Assembly: GCA_947642455.1 (NCBI GenBank)
Contig: CANRSN010000006.1
Coordinates: 23,486 to 87,485, forward strand
From: an uncultured Clostridiaceae bacterium
GTDB lineage: Bacteria > Bacillota > Clostridia > TANB77 > CAG-508
Direction of reading: 5' to 3'
Length of the DNA stretch: 64,000 nucleotides
Both the position numbers and the translations under genes were made by a program. How positions within the stretch are numbered: the stretch's first letter is position 1; each line of letters starts with the position of its first letter. The notes under the pieces are model-generated. The model worked only from the letters and a program-made list of their open reading frames with translations. It did not search any database and was not told the DNA's origin. Positions 17,960 to 26,589 of the stretch are shown piece after piece.

Positions 17960-17987
17960 ATTATACCATATCTTGAAATTTTTTCAA
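17960..17987 (-). promoter_or_regulatory. Sigma-A promoter of the large RNA
   Basis: Minus-strand TTGAAA and TATAAT are separated by 16 bases. Transcription should start near 17953. It diverges from the rpmB promoter. Confidence 0.75.
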
Positions 17988-18006
17988 GTGGATTTTTGAA
18001 AAAGTC

Positions 18007-18035
18007 TTGAAATTATTACTAAAATGTGTTAGTAT
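18007..18035 (+). promoter_or_regulatory. Sigma-A promoter of rpmB
   Basis: TTGAAA and TAGTAT are separated by 17 bases, about 40 bases before the ATG of rpmB. Confidence 0.6.
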
Positions 18036-18077
18036 TATTAATAGTCAATTTTATTGGCTATAGGAGGTGTATAAATA

Positions 18078-18275
18078 ATGGCAAAATGCGAAATTTGCGA
18101 GAAAACACTATCTCATGGAAATAAAATTAGTATTGCACGTTCACACGTTAGTAGAAGAGCTTCTAGAACTTGGAGACCAAACCTAAGAACTGTAAAAGCT
18201 ATTGTTGATGGTCAACCAAAAAGAATTTCTGTATGTGCAAAATGCCTACGTTCAAATAAAGTTAAAAGAGCTTAG
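18078..18275 (+). CDS. rpmB: 50S ribosomal protein L28
   Basis: This is a 65-residue large-subunit ribosomal protein. It opens MAKCEICEKTLSHGNKISIARSH and contains SRRASRTWRPNLRTVKA and CAKCLRSNKVKRA. Two CxxC pairs (CEIC, CAKC) make it a zinc-binding L28. ATAGGAGGTGTATAA lies before the ATG. It is monocistronic, with its own promoter and terminator, and is the only clearly intact essential plus-strand gene here. Confidence 0.95.
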   Translation: MAKCEICEKTLSHGNKISIARSHVSRRASRTWRPNLRTVKAIVDGQPKRISVCAKCLRSNKVKRA

Positions 18276-18351
18276 TATATTAACAGCCTGTTATATAAAA
18301 TATGGTGCATCATATTTTATTTATAATACAATTAATTTCTTAAGAAATAGT

Positions 18352-18391
18352 AAAAAATAAGTCAATTGGTTATCTAATTGGCTTATTTTTT
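18352..18391 (+). terminator. Intrinsic terminator of rpmB
   Basis: AAATAAGTCAATT pairs with AATTGGCTTATTT (one mismatch or G-T pair) and is followed by TTTTTAT. Confidence 0.7.
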
Positions 18392-18521
18392 ATGTACATA
18401 TCATGTACTATAACATTATTTTATTCCAAAAATTAATTTTACAATTCCTCTTAAACATTTAGGTACTTTTTTTACTACTATGGTCATATTTCCCACTCTC
18501 CTTCTCTCTTATTTGCAATTT

Positions 18522-18671
18522 TTAACCAAATAGCCATGCTATTCCCATTATTAGTATTGCTATTCCTATTAAAAACAGCCATCCTGTTACTGGAAGTAAT
18601 AATACTAGTAGTACTCCTAACCCCAGTCCAATTAAACATACTCCTATAGTTTTTTTTAGTGCACACAACAT
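18522..18671 (-). CDS. Small hydrophobic membrane protein (49 residues)
   Basis: The ATG at 18671 follows an excellent AAAGGGAGGTAATATATT site. The peptide has two membrane segments (IGVCLIGLGLGVLLVLLLP and TGWLFLIGIAILIMGIAWLF), separated by a Pro-Val-Thr turn. A competing frame at 18484-18666 encodes polar, unlikely protein and lacks the ribosome site. The family is unknown. Confidence 0.65.
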   Translation of the reverse strand: MLCALKKTIGVCLIGLGLGVLLVLLLPVTGWLFLIGIAILIMGIAWLFG

Positions 18672-18730
18672 AATATATTACCTCCCTTTATTTATATTAT
18701 ATTTCTTTTTTGTATTTTGGTTACTTACAT

Positions 18731-18790
18731 AAGAGCAAAAGAAAAGACATAATTGATATTCTAGCCTTTAGAATACTATTTATGTCTCTT
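18731..18790 (-). terminator. Terminator downstream of the bactofilin-like gene
   Basis: AGACATAA...TATTCTA pairs with TAGAATA...TTATGTCT around GCCTT. The minus strand continues TTTTCTTTTG. Confidence 0.6.
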
Positions 18791-18869
18791 TAGCATTTAA
18801 TATAGATTTAATTATGAAATTTATTTCGACTATTTAAATGTATTAAATTTTCTGTTACACTATTAATAC

Positions 18870-20051
18870 TTATTTATTTTCATTTACTATTTCTTTAGAT
18901 TTTTTATTTACTATATTTGTAAGTACTAAACCTACACCAATAATTCCAACTATTATTTTAAATATTCCACCTATACTAAAGTATGGTATTTCTCCTATTG
19001 CCCATATTGCAAATACTATTAATAATGCTATTAATACAAACTTCATTTTTCCTTCTATTTTTGCTTTATTAGTAATTATTCCTGAAATTGACATTGCAAC
19101 TATTGCTTTACTTATACTAAGTAGTAAGAATAACATTACCATAAAAGTACACATTAATGGAATTCCTAAAACTGTAAATAGTAAAATTAATGAAACTATT
19201 CCTGTAACTATACATGCAATTAGACCAATTCCAAGTGATATTGCTATATCTGTTCCTGTTACTTTTTTTATTTTTTCTGTAAATTTAGGTGCTAGCCATA
19301 ATGCTAATAAAATTACTACTAACGCATAAATTAGGGCTTTTGCTAAATCTCCTATATATGATAATATCGTACTTTGTACACTTTGTGTTGTTGTTATTGC
19401 TTCTGGTTTATATTTTATCTCTTTTCCAACTACTTCTTCTGGTATACTAGCTTCTGTAGATGATGTATATTCTAAATTACCTTGTATAATTGATTGTTCT
19501 GATATATTTAGTTCTCTTACATTTAGATATACATCTCTTCCTATTTTACCATCTATGTTTATAGTATCTGCTGTTGCTTTCATGTCTCTATTTATTATTC
19601 CTTTTTCTCCTATAGTTATAGTTTTGGCACTTGCATATAAATCGTATACTAAGCCATTTATTTCTATTTCGTTTGCTACAGCAAATATGCTACTATATAT
19701 GTACCCTCCATCTATTATTACTTTGTCTGCAAAAACAAACACATCTCCTCCTACTTCTTCTGTTATTGTAACTGTTTGTCCCATAGCAAATACATTTCCA
19801 TCAACAATTCTATTTACTACAATATCGTCATCAAATAAATAGGCATCACTATTAACCCACTCACTTCTGTCTATTTCTTCTATCTCTTCATCATCTGGAA
19901 CACTTACTTCTCCTTCTTCTGATATTGGATTTCCTTCACTTTCTGATATTGGCATAATTCCTTGTTCTGTTGCAAAACATACTGTAGATATTGCAATTAT
20001 TACAATTACAAGTATTAATGAAATTAATTTGATTACTCTATTTTTTTCCAT
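18870..20051 (-). CDS. Membrane protein with extracytoplasmic bactofilin-like beta repeats
   Basis: The 393-residue protein begins with a signal-anchor (IKLISLILVIVIIAISTVCFA). An acidic spacer follows, then about 120 residues of short repeating strands typical of bactofilin/polymer-forming beta solenoids: GNVFAMGQTVTI, GGDVFVFADKVII, GYIYSSIFAVANEIEI and GKIGRDVYLNVRELNI. Four or five membrane helices (about 225-385) close it. Bactofilins polymerise into scaffolds; here the repeats face outward if the first segment is a signal peptide. A terminator follows. The role in envelope structure is inferred. Confidence 0.7.
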   Translation of the reverse strand: MEKNRVIKLISLILVIVIIAISTVCFATEQGIMPISESEGNPISEEGEVSVPDDEEIEEIDRSEWVNSDAYLFDDDIVVNRIVDGNVFAMGQTVTITEEVGGDVFVFADKVIIDGGYIYSSIFAVANEIEINGLVYDLYASAKTITIGEKGIINRDMKATADTINIDGKIGRDVYLNVRELNISEQSIIQGNLEYTSSTEASIPEEVVGKEIKYKPEAITTTQSVQSTILSYIGDLAKALIYALVVILLALWLAPKFTEKIKKVTGTDIAISLGIGLIACIVTGIVSLILLFTVLGIPLMCTFMVMLFLLLSISKAIVAMSISGIITNKAKIEGKMKFVLIALLIVFAIWAIGEIPYFSIGGIFKIIVGIIGVGLVLTNIVNKKSKEIVNENK

Positions 20052-20104
20052 ATAATCCCTCCCTTTTTATAATGTTTTTAGTATATTATTTTATACTTAT
20101 TTTG

Positions 20105-20248
20105 TCAATACGTTTTTTTATTTATATCTACAACATAATAGGCACAATTATAATTTGGAGTAACCTTCTTCTGATCTTTTATGTTTTCAAAAGAACATTT
20201 TCCATCTTTTTGATATATACAATTTGAAGAACAATTTATATTGGTCAA
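20105..20248 (-). CDS. Small cysteine-rich protein (47 residues)
   Basis: A TTG start with AGAGGTGATTTGC directly upstream opens MTNINCSSNCIYQKDGKC, continuing to NYNCAYYVVDINKKTY. Four cysteines before residue 20 and one near 34 recall the small DUF1540-like cysteine-rich proteins of Clostridia. It may bind metal. It lies between nth and the bactofilin-like gene, all on the same strand. Confidence 0.5.
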   Translation of the reverse strand: MTNINCSSNCIYQKDGKCSFENIKDQKKVTPNYNCAYYVVDINKKTY

Positions 20249-20305
20249 GCAAATCACCTCTAACAATAGTATAATAAAATATTTTTAAAATATGCAAAAT
20301 TATTG

Positions 20306-20941
20306 TTATTCATTTTTTGCATTTTCTTTACAATACTTTTTCACACTGCATTGTTCACATTTTGGATTTCTAGCTATACAAGTGTTTCTTCCATGCCAAA
20401 TAAAAATGTGATTTACATCTTTATAATACTCTTTTGGAATAATTTTCAATAAATCCATTTCTATTTTTTCTGGTTCACTTTCTTTAGAAAGCCCTATTTT
20501 ATTTGCAATTCTTTTACAATGTGTATCTACTGCAATTCCCTGTGGATTATCAAATGCTTCTAACATTACTACATTTGCAGTTTTCCTTCCCACTCCTGGT
20601 AATTTCATTAACTCTTCCATTGTTTGTGGAACTTCATCATTATATTTTTCATGAATTATTTTGGCAGTTGCTTTTATATTTTTTGCTTTATTTTTATAAA
20701 ACCCACAAGGATGTAATAATTCTTCTAATTCTTTTATATCTATATCTGCAAATTGTTTTGGTGTAGCACATTTTGCAAATATTGTAGGTGTAGTTTTGTT
20801 TACTCTCTCATCTGTACATTGTGCTGATAATATTACTGCTACTAAAAGCTCAAATGGAGTTGTAAAGTCTAAACTACATTTTGCATCTTTATATGTATCT
20901 TTTAAGGTTTCTACTAACTTTATTACTTCTTCTTTTTTCAT
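20306..20941 (-). CDS. nth: Endonuclease III, DNA glycosylase/AP lyase
   Basis: It removes oxidised pyrimidines and nicks the abasic site. The 211 residues show LSAQCTDERVN, the helix-hairpin-helix LMKLPGVGRKTANVVML with the catalytic lysine, AVDTHCKRIANK with the catalytic aspartate, and the terminal iron-sulfur loop C-x6-C-x2-C-x5-C (CIARNPKCEQCSVKKYC). The length is normal. It follows rpe by 38 bases and probably belongs to the end of the rlmN-rpe operon. Confidence 0.95.
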   Translation of the reverse strand: MKKEEVIKLVETLKDTYKDAKCSLDFTTPFELLVAVILSAQCTDERVNKTTPTIFAKCATPKQFADIDIKELEELLHPCGFYKNKAKNIKATAKIIHEKYNDEVPQTMEELMKLPGVGRKTANVVMLEAFDNPQGIAVDTHCKRIANKIGLSKESEPEKIEMDLLKIIPKEYYKDVNHIFIWHGRNTCIARNPKCEQCSVKKYCKENAKNE

Positions 20942-20979
20942 ATTTAATCACATTCTTTCCTCAATGCACAAATTACTAT

Positions 20980-21636
20980 TTATTTCAAACTTAAAATTGC
21001 TTTTTTATAGTCAGTTGAATTAATTATATATGTTCCTGCAACTAAAATATTTGCACCTGCATTTTTAACATTTTCACAAGTGTTATTATCAATTCCACCA
21101 TCTACTTGTATATCTATATCATATCCATTTTCATAAGCAAATATATTTAATTTATTTATTTTTTCTAAAGTATCTGGAATAAATTTTTGACCACCTTTTC
21201 CTGGTTCTACTGTCATTATTAGAACTTTATGTACATATGGTAAATATTCATAAACTTGTTCTACTGGAGTTTTTGGCTTTATGGAAATTCCAATTTTGAC
21301 ACCATTTTCTCTGATAAGTGATATATTTTTCATAACTTCTTTATTATTTTTACATGCCTCTAAGTGAAAAGTTATGCTATGTGGTTCAATTGCAAGGTAA
21401 CTTTTTATATAGTTTTCCACATCTTTTACCATTAAGTGTACATCTAATGGCAAATTTGTTATATTTTTAGCACATTCTGAGCATTCTCTCATAAATTCTG
21501 TTGTATCTTTTTCAACAAACTTTCCATCCATAACATCTATATGTATATAATCTGTACCTGCTACTTCTATATCATATATTGTTTTTATTATTTGATCTTT
21601 TTTAGCATTTAATAATGAAGTTGATATTTCTACCAT
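20980..21636 (-). CDS. rpe: Ribulose-phosphate 3-epimerase
   Basis: This pentose-phosphate enzyme interconverts ribulose-5-P and xylulose-5-P. The 218-residue TIM barrel has EISTSLLNA, HIDVMDGKFV, the metal ligand stretch PLDVHLMV, VLIMTVEPGKGGQKF and QVDGGIDNNT. Its ATG overlaps the rsgA stop (ATGGTAG), so translation is coupled to rsgA and thus would depend on the ribosome passing the rsgA CGG in the +1 frame. Confidence 0.95.
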   Translation of the reverse strand: MVEISTSLLNAKKDQIIKTIYDIEVAGTDYIHIDVMDGKFVEKDTTEFMRECSECAKNITNLPLDVHLMVKDVENYIKSYLAIEPHSITFHLEACKNNKEVMKNISLIRENGVKIGISIKPKTPVEQVYEYLPYVHKVLIMTVEPGKGGQKFIPDTLEKINKLNIFAYENGYDIDIQVDGGIDNNTCENVKNAGANILVAGTYIINSTDYKKAILSLK

Positions 21637-22515
21637 TTATATTTCTCCTTTTCTTTTAAATTTTCTCTTATTTTACAATATCTCTCATATCTTGATTTTG
21701 AAATTTCTCCTGAATTTAATGCCTGTTTTATTCCACATTTTTCTTCTTTTATATGTGTACAGCCTACAAATTCGCACTTTTCTATATGTTTTTTAAATTC
21801 TTTAAAATATTTGTCAAGATTTGTACTTTCTATTTCACTTATATCAAATACAGAAAAGCCGTGGTGTGTCTGCTATATATTCATTTTCTTGTAGCTTATA
21901 TAATTTTATGTTTGTTGTAGTATTTTTTCCTCTTTTTATTTTTTGACTTATTAGTCCTTCTGTTGTTACATCTTTTCCAAAAATTGCATTTATAAGAGTA
22001 GATTTTCCTACTCCTGAATTACCTGAAAATGCTGTTATGTTATTTTCTAGTACTTGTTTTAATTCTTCTATTCCCTTTTTGTCTTTTGCAATAGTCTCTA
22101 TTATATTATATCCTGCATTTTTGTATGTTTGTATTATTTCAGACTTTTGATTCTTACTTTTTTCTTGAAGGTCTATTTTATTTATACATATTACTGGATT
22201 TACTTTTATATATTCTGCATATGCTAATTGTTTATCTAATAGTAATAAGTCTGGCTTTGGCATTTTTAAGGATATTACAAATATTATTTGTGTTAAATTT
22301 GCAATTTTAGGTCTTTTAATATACATAACTCTTGGGAGTAGCACTTCTACTACTCCCTTTTTGTTCTTTTTATCTATTATTTGTATTTGCACTCTATCTC
22401 CTACAACTACGCCATCTTCTTGTTTTAATTTACCTCTTGCTGTACATTCATAAATTTCATTATCTATTTCTACATAATATAGATTTGATATGTTTTCTAT
22501 TATTATTCCTTCCAT
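21630..22515 (-). CDS. rsgA: Ribosome small-subunit GTPase RsgA, interrupted by a +1 shift at CGG
   Basis: RsgA is the circularly permuted GTPase that checks 30S maturation. The zero frame holds the OB fold, NKIDL (G4), GNSGVGKSTLINAIFG (G1) and IADTP, where CGG and then a stop five codons on interrupt the G3 motif. Skipping the C gives IADTPGFSVFDISEIE. It then runs on through the zinc site CEFVGCTHIKEEKC and SGEISKSRYERY to a TAG at 21630. The total is 294 residues, the normal family length, and the stop overlaps the rpe start as in related operons. A decayed gene would not keep a perfect zinc motif and overlap after the lesion. Confidence 0.9.
21859..21861 (-). other. In-frame CGG at the +1 frameshift point of rsgA
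   Basis: Codons read GAC ACA CCA CGG CTT TTC; +1 reading CCA then GGC TTT TCT restores the DTPG glycine. The P-site codon is CCA. The zero-frame stop follows after four more codons. Confidence 0.72.
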
Positions 22516-22522
22516 TTACACC

Positions 22523-24512
22523 TTATTCCTCTGGCACTGTCCATATAGCATTTCCTGTATTCAAATTCATATTTGTTTGTTTTGCCATAACTTCATTTTT
22601 TCCTTTTTCTTTTATAAATACTCTTACATTTACTGTTCCTATTCCTTCTATTGTATGTGACAATTTTTCAGTATTTTCTAATATTTCGTCATTATTATAT
22701 ACAGTTATATCATCAACAGTTATTCTGATTGATACTTTTTCTGGTGGAATTGGTTTGTTGTCTTCATCAAATTTTTCTTTATAACCAGTAAGTTTTTTTA
22801 CATTTATATTTACTGTTCCTTTTTTCAATTCTTCAATTTTGTTTACTGTTATAAGAATAGTAGTACCTTCATCTACAACTTCCCCAACTGACTTACTTTG
22901 TTTTAGTACTTCCCCACTATTTTTTGTTTTGTCTTCTTCTGTTGCAACTTCTACTTTTAATTTTGCCTTTGTTAGTTCTGCTGTTGCTTCTGCTTGGGTT
23001 TTTCCGATTACATATGGAACTGAAACTTTTTCTATTCCTGTGCCAATACTTACATGTAGTTTTACTGTATCACCAGCATTTGCTGTTGTATTTTCTGTAG
23101 GTTCTTGGCTTATAACATAACCTTCAGGCACTTTTGAACTTTTTTCTTCTATTCTTTCTGCTTTTAGTTTACTTTTTTGTAATTCATCTACCGCTTTTTG
23201 ATATTCCATTCCTGCTACTTTTGGAACTACTGTAGGCTCTATGCCTTTACTTATTACAACTGTCATTTTTGTATTTTCTTTTATTGTAAAGTTCTTTCTA
23301 TATGGTGGCTCTTGTGAAATTACTATTCCTGCTCCTACTTCACTATTATACTCTTCTCTTTCAATTTCATACTCTAACTTAGTATCTTTTAAAAGCTCTA
23401 TAATTTCAGGTTCTGTTTTTCCAACTAATTCTGGTATTTGTATATCTTTTATAGCTGTTGCATCTGACATAATTTTAATTGTTATAGCTACTGATGCAAA
23501 TATTAATATAAGTATTAATACTATTAAAGCTATTTTCATCTTTGGATGTTCTTTAAAATATTTTTTCAATTTATTTTCTTTTTTTCTTGTTTTTTGTTTG
23601 TTTTTTTCTAACATATCGTCTGTAACAGTTTGTATTCTCTGTGTTGCTGATTTATCTATTGTATTTTCTTTTACAAATTCACCTTCTGGATTTTTTGTTG
23701 CCATACTTAGATCTTTTAGCATTTCTGTTGCAGATGAATACCTTGAACTTGGCTCTTTTTGCATTGCTTTCATTATTATTTGATTAACTGCAAGTGGAAT
23801 ACTTGGATTTAATTTCATTGGTTCTACAGGCTTTTCTTGCATATGTTTTAATGCTATTGAAACTGGAGTGTCTGCATCAAATGGAACTCTACCTGTAAGC
23901 ATTTCATACATTACAACTCCTAGAGAATATAAATCTGATTTTGCATCAGTATATCCTCCACGTGCATGTTCTGGTGAAAAATAGTGTACTGAACCTATTG
24001 TTGTTCCAAAAGCAGTAATTGTTGAATTTGAGACAGCTTTTGCTATTCCAAAGTCTGTTACTTTTGCCATTCCATCTTCTGTAATTATTATATTATGTGG
24101 CTTTATATCTCTATGTACTATATTATTTTTATGTGCAGCCTCTAATGCTGATGCTATTTGTGTTGCAATATTAATAGACCATTTCCATGGCAAACTTCCA
24201 TCTTCTGAAATGATTTGTTTTAAAGTTTTTCCCTGTATTAATTCCATTACTATATAGTATATATTATCTTCATGACCTACATCATATACAGATACTATAT
24301 TAGGGTGAGTTAGCCCTGCTGCTGATTGTGCTTCTATATTAAACCTTTTAATAAATTCTTCATCTGTTGTAAATTCGTCTTTTAGCACTTTTACTGCTAC
24401 ATATCTATTTAATACATGACACTTTGCTTTATATACTGTTGCCATTCCACCGATTACCTATTTTTTGCAAAAGTTCATATCTTCCACCTATAAATCTTCC
24501 CTCTAAATTCAT
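22523..24512 (-). CDS. prkC: PASTA-domain Ser/Thr protein kinase PrkC/StkP type, interrupted by a +1 shift at CGG
   Basis: This membrane kinase senses peptidoglycan fragments. From the ATG at 24512 (site AAGGGAGAGAATACT) the zero frame reads MNLEGRFIGGRYELLQKIGN, then CGG and a stop seven codons on. Skipping the C gives GGMATVYKAKC, the glycine-rich ATP loop. Next come VAVKVL (catalytic lysine), HRDIKPHNII (catalytic loop), DFGIAKA, SPEHARGG, a membrane helix near 325-345 and three PASTA repeats. The total is 662 residues. The only in-frame alternative start is the internal MATVYKA at 24445, which would remove the first strand and most of the glycine loop, so the kinase would be dead without the shift. 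Confidence 0.9.
24450..24452 (-). other. In-frame CGG at the +1 frameshift point of prkC
   Basis: Codons read ATA GGT AAT CGG TGG AAT; +1 reading AAT then GGT GGA ATG restores the GNGGMATVY loop. The P-site codon is AAT. Confidence 0.72.
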
Positions 24513-24528
24513 AGTATTCTCTCCCTTG

Positions 24529-25254
24529 TTATTTAATAATTATTACTGTTATATTATCATATCCCCCAGCATCGTTTGCCTTTTTTATTAGCTCATCTAC
24601 TGCTCTTTCTGGCTCCTGTTTTATTGTTTTATATATTTCATCATCTGCTAACATGTTAGTTAGTCCATCTGAACAAATAAGGATTATATCATCTTTTATA
24701 AAACCTTTTATTGTTACATCAGGTTCTACAAAAGGAGTACACCCCAATGCTTTTGTAAGCATATTCTTTTTTGGATGATGTTCTGCTTCTTCTTCTGAAA
24801 TTGTACCATCCTTTACTAATTTTTGAACATAGCTATGGTCTGTTGTAAGTTTCCTTATGAATTCTTTTCGTATTCTGTATATTCTACTATCTCCTAAATG
24901 ACCAATATATGCTTTATTATTATATATTAGACATACCTCTAAAGTAGTACCCATTCCTTCTAATTCTTCATTTTCTTTTGATTTTTCATATACTACCATA
25001 TTAGCATATTCAATTGCACTTTTTATTAATTTTAGTATTTCGTCTTTATCAGATGAAATTTTTTCAAAATTACTCTCTATATAACTTTTTACTGTAGTTG
25101 TTGCTATTTTACTTGCAATTTCTCCACCTTTATATCCTCCCATTCCATCTGCTAGAATGTACAGATTTATTTTTTCTTCTGGTGTTGATATATAGTAATA
25201 GTCTTGGTTCATCTCTCTGGCTTTTCCAATGTCAGATTTAGCAAAAACTCTCAT
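24529..25254 (-). CDS. prpC: PP2C-type Ser/Thr protein phosphatase PrpC/Stp
   Basis: It reverses PrkC phosphorylation. The 241 residues show the PP2C metal motifs KSDIGKAREMNQDYYY, ILADGMGGYKGGE, GHLGDSRIYRI, TTDHSYVQKL and LICSDGLTNML, ending YDNITVIIIK. It is a soluble, single-domain protein with a full set of aspartates. It lies between rlmN and prkC in the conserved order, 16 bases before the prkC start. Confidence 0.95.
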   Translation of the reverse strand: MRVFAKSDIGKAREMNQDYYYISTPEEKINLYILADGMGGYKGGEIASKIATTTVKSYIESNFEKISSDKDEILKLIKSAIEYANMVVYEKSKENEELEGMGTTLEVCLIYNNKAYIGHLGDSRIYRIRKEFIRKLTTDHSYVQKLVKDGTISEEEAEHHPKKNMLTKALGCTPFVEPDVTIKGFIKDDIILICSDGLTNMLADDEIYKTIKQEPERAVDELIKKANDAGGYDNITVIIIK

Positions 25255-25267
25255 TCATTTCCTCCAT

Positions 25268-26296
25268 TTATTTTTCCTTTATGTTTTTTCTTCTTAATTG
25301 ACCACATGCTGCATCAATGTCTGAGCCTAATTCTCTTCTTATAGTTGCTACAATTCCTTTTTCATTCAAATAATCTCTAAATTTTATAATATTTTCGTTT
25401 GTACTTTTTACATATTTACCATTTTCTATTTTATTTATTGGTATCAAATTTACATGGCATAACATACCTTTTAGTAATTTTACTAATTGTTTTGCATCTT
25501 CTATATTATCATTATTGTCTTTTGCCAAAGCATATTCGAATGATATTCTTCTATTTGTAATTTTTATATAATCTTTGCAGGCTTGCAATAGCTCTTCAAT
25601 AGGATATGTGTTATTTATAGGCATCATACTACTTCTTTTTTGGTTGTTTGTTGCATGTAATGATATTGATAATGTACATTGTATATTTTCTTTTGCTAAG
25701 TCATATATTTTTGGTACTAAGCCACTTGTTGATATACTAATATGCCTTGCTCCTATATTTAAACCTTTTTGGTTATTTATTATTCTTATTGCATTTATTA
25801 CATTTTCGTAGTTGTCTAATGGTTCACCTATTCCCATAAATACTATATTTGATATTTTATCTTGTATATCTTGCTCTACTGCTAATATCTGCTCTACAAT
25901 TTCGCCAGATGTTAAATTCCTTATAAATTTTATTCCTGTTGATGCACAAAACTTACAACCCATTTTACAACCTATTTGTGATGATACACATATTGTTTTT
26001 CCGTGGTGGTATTGCATTAATACTGTTTCTATTGCATTTCCATCTAGTATGTCAAATAGATACTTTTTTGTTCCATCTGATGATTCTTGCTTTTTTATTA
26101 TTTTATAATTACATATTGTATAGTTTTCTTTTAATTTATTTCTTAGCTCTATAGAAAGATTTGTCATTTCGTCAAATTCTTTTATTTTTGCTTCATATAT
26201 CCATTTGAAAATTTGCTCTGCCCTAAAAGGCTTTTCTCCTATGGATATTAATTCTTGTTTTAATTCCTCTAAATTATAATCTTTTATATTTTTCAT
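25268..26296 (-). CDS. rlmN: Dual-specificity 23S rRNA/tRNA adenine-C2 methyltransferase RlmN
   Basis: This radical SAM enzyme methylates A2503 of 23S rRNA and A37 of some tRNAs. The 342 residues show GEKPFRAEQIFKWIY, CVSSQIGCKMGCKFCAS with the CxxxCxxC cluster, NIVFMGIGEPLDNYENV, SLHATNN and the C-terminal catalytic cysteine region DIDAACGQLRR. It is first in the operon with prpC, prkC, rsgA and rpe. Confidence 0.95.
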   Translation of the reverse strand: MKNIKDYNLEELKQELISIGEKPFRAEQIFKWIYEAKIKEFDEMTNLSIELRNKLKENYTICNYKIIKKQESSDGTKKYLFDILDGNAIETVLMQYHHGKTICVSSQIGCKMGCKFCASTGIKFIRNLTSGEIVEQILAVEQDIQDKISNIVFMGIGEPLDNYENVINAIRIINNQKGLNIGARHISISTSGLVPKIYDLAKENIQCTLSISLHATNNQKRSSMMPINNTYPIEELLQACKDYIKITNRRISFEYALAKDNNDNIEDAKQLVKLLKGMLCHVNLIPINKIENGKYVKSTNENIIKFRDYLNEKGIVATIRRELGSDIDAACGQLRRKNIKEK

Positions 26297-26308
26297 TTTC
26301 TTTCCTAT

Positions 26309-26337
26309 TTTATATCATATCTTTCTTATTTTTTCAA
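26309..26337 (-). promoter_or_regulatory. Sigma-A promoter of the rlmN-prpC-prkC-rsgA-rpe operon
   Basis: Minus-strand TTGAAA and TATAAA are 17 bases apart. Transcription should start about 26302, only a few bases before the ribosome site AGGAAAGAAA and ATG at 26296, so the leader would be very short. Confidence 0.65.
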
Positions 26338-26350
26338 GACTAACATTTGT

Positions 26351-26583
26351 TTAAGTTTGGTATTTTTTGAAATATCAACTTTTAGGCTTTAATCTATACT
26401 ATACACGAATATGAATATTTATTTTTGCAAAGTTCTTTACTGGCTTCGCCAATCGCTCTGGGTCATGTCCACTCTGGGAGCTTCCCTGCGCAGAACTTTT
26501 TAAAAATAAATATTAATATTCTGTGTAAATTTTACTACATATAGCCTAAAAGTTGATATTTGAAAAAATAACTAAACTTAAAT
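26351..26583. repeat. Nested palindromic element, copy 5 (core inverted)
   Basis: Arms TTTAAGTTTGGTATTTTTTG...AACTAAACTTAAA and the inner AATATGAATATTTATTTTTG...AAAAATAAATATTAATATTC enclose the core on the minus strand (AGTTCTGCGCAGGGAAGCTC to AAAGAACTTTG). It separates the rlmN operon promoter from gatD. Confidence 0.88.
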
Positions 26584-26589
26584 AACATT

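Noticed and set aside
18484-18666. 60-codon frame overlapping the small membrane protein gene
   Set aside because: Its polar, low-complexity product and lack of ribosome site contrast with the 49-residue hydrophobic frame at 18522-18671, which has AAAGGGAGG.
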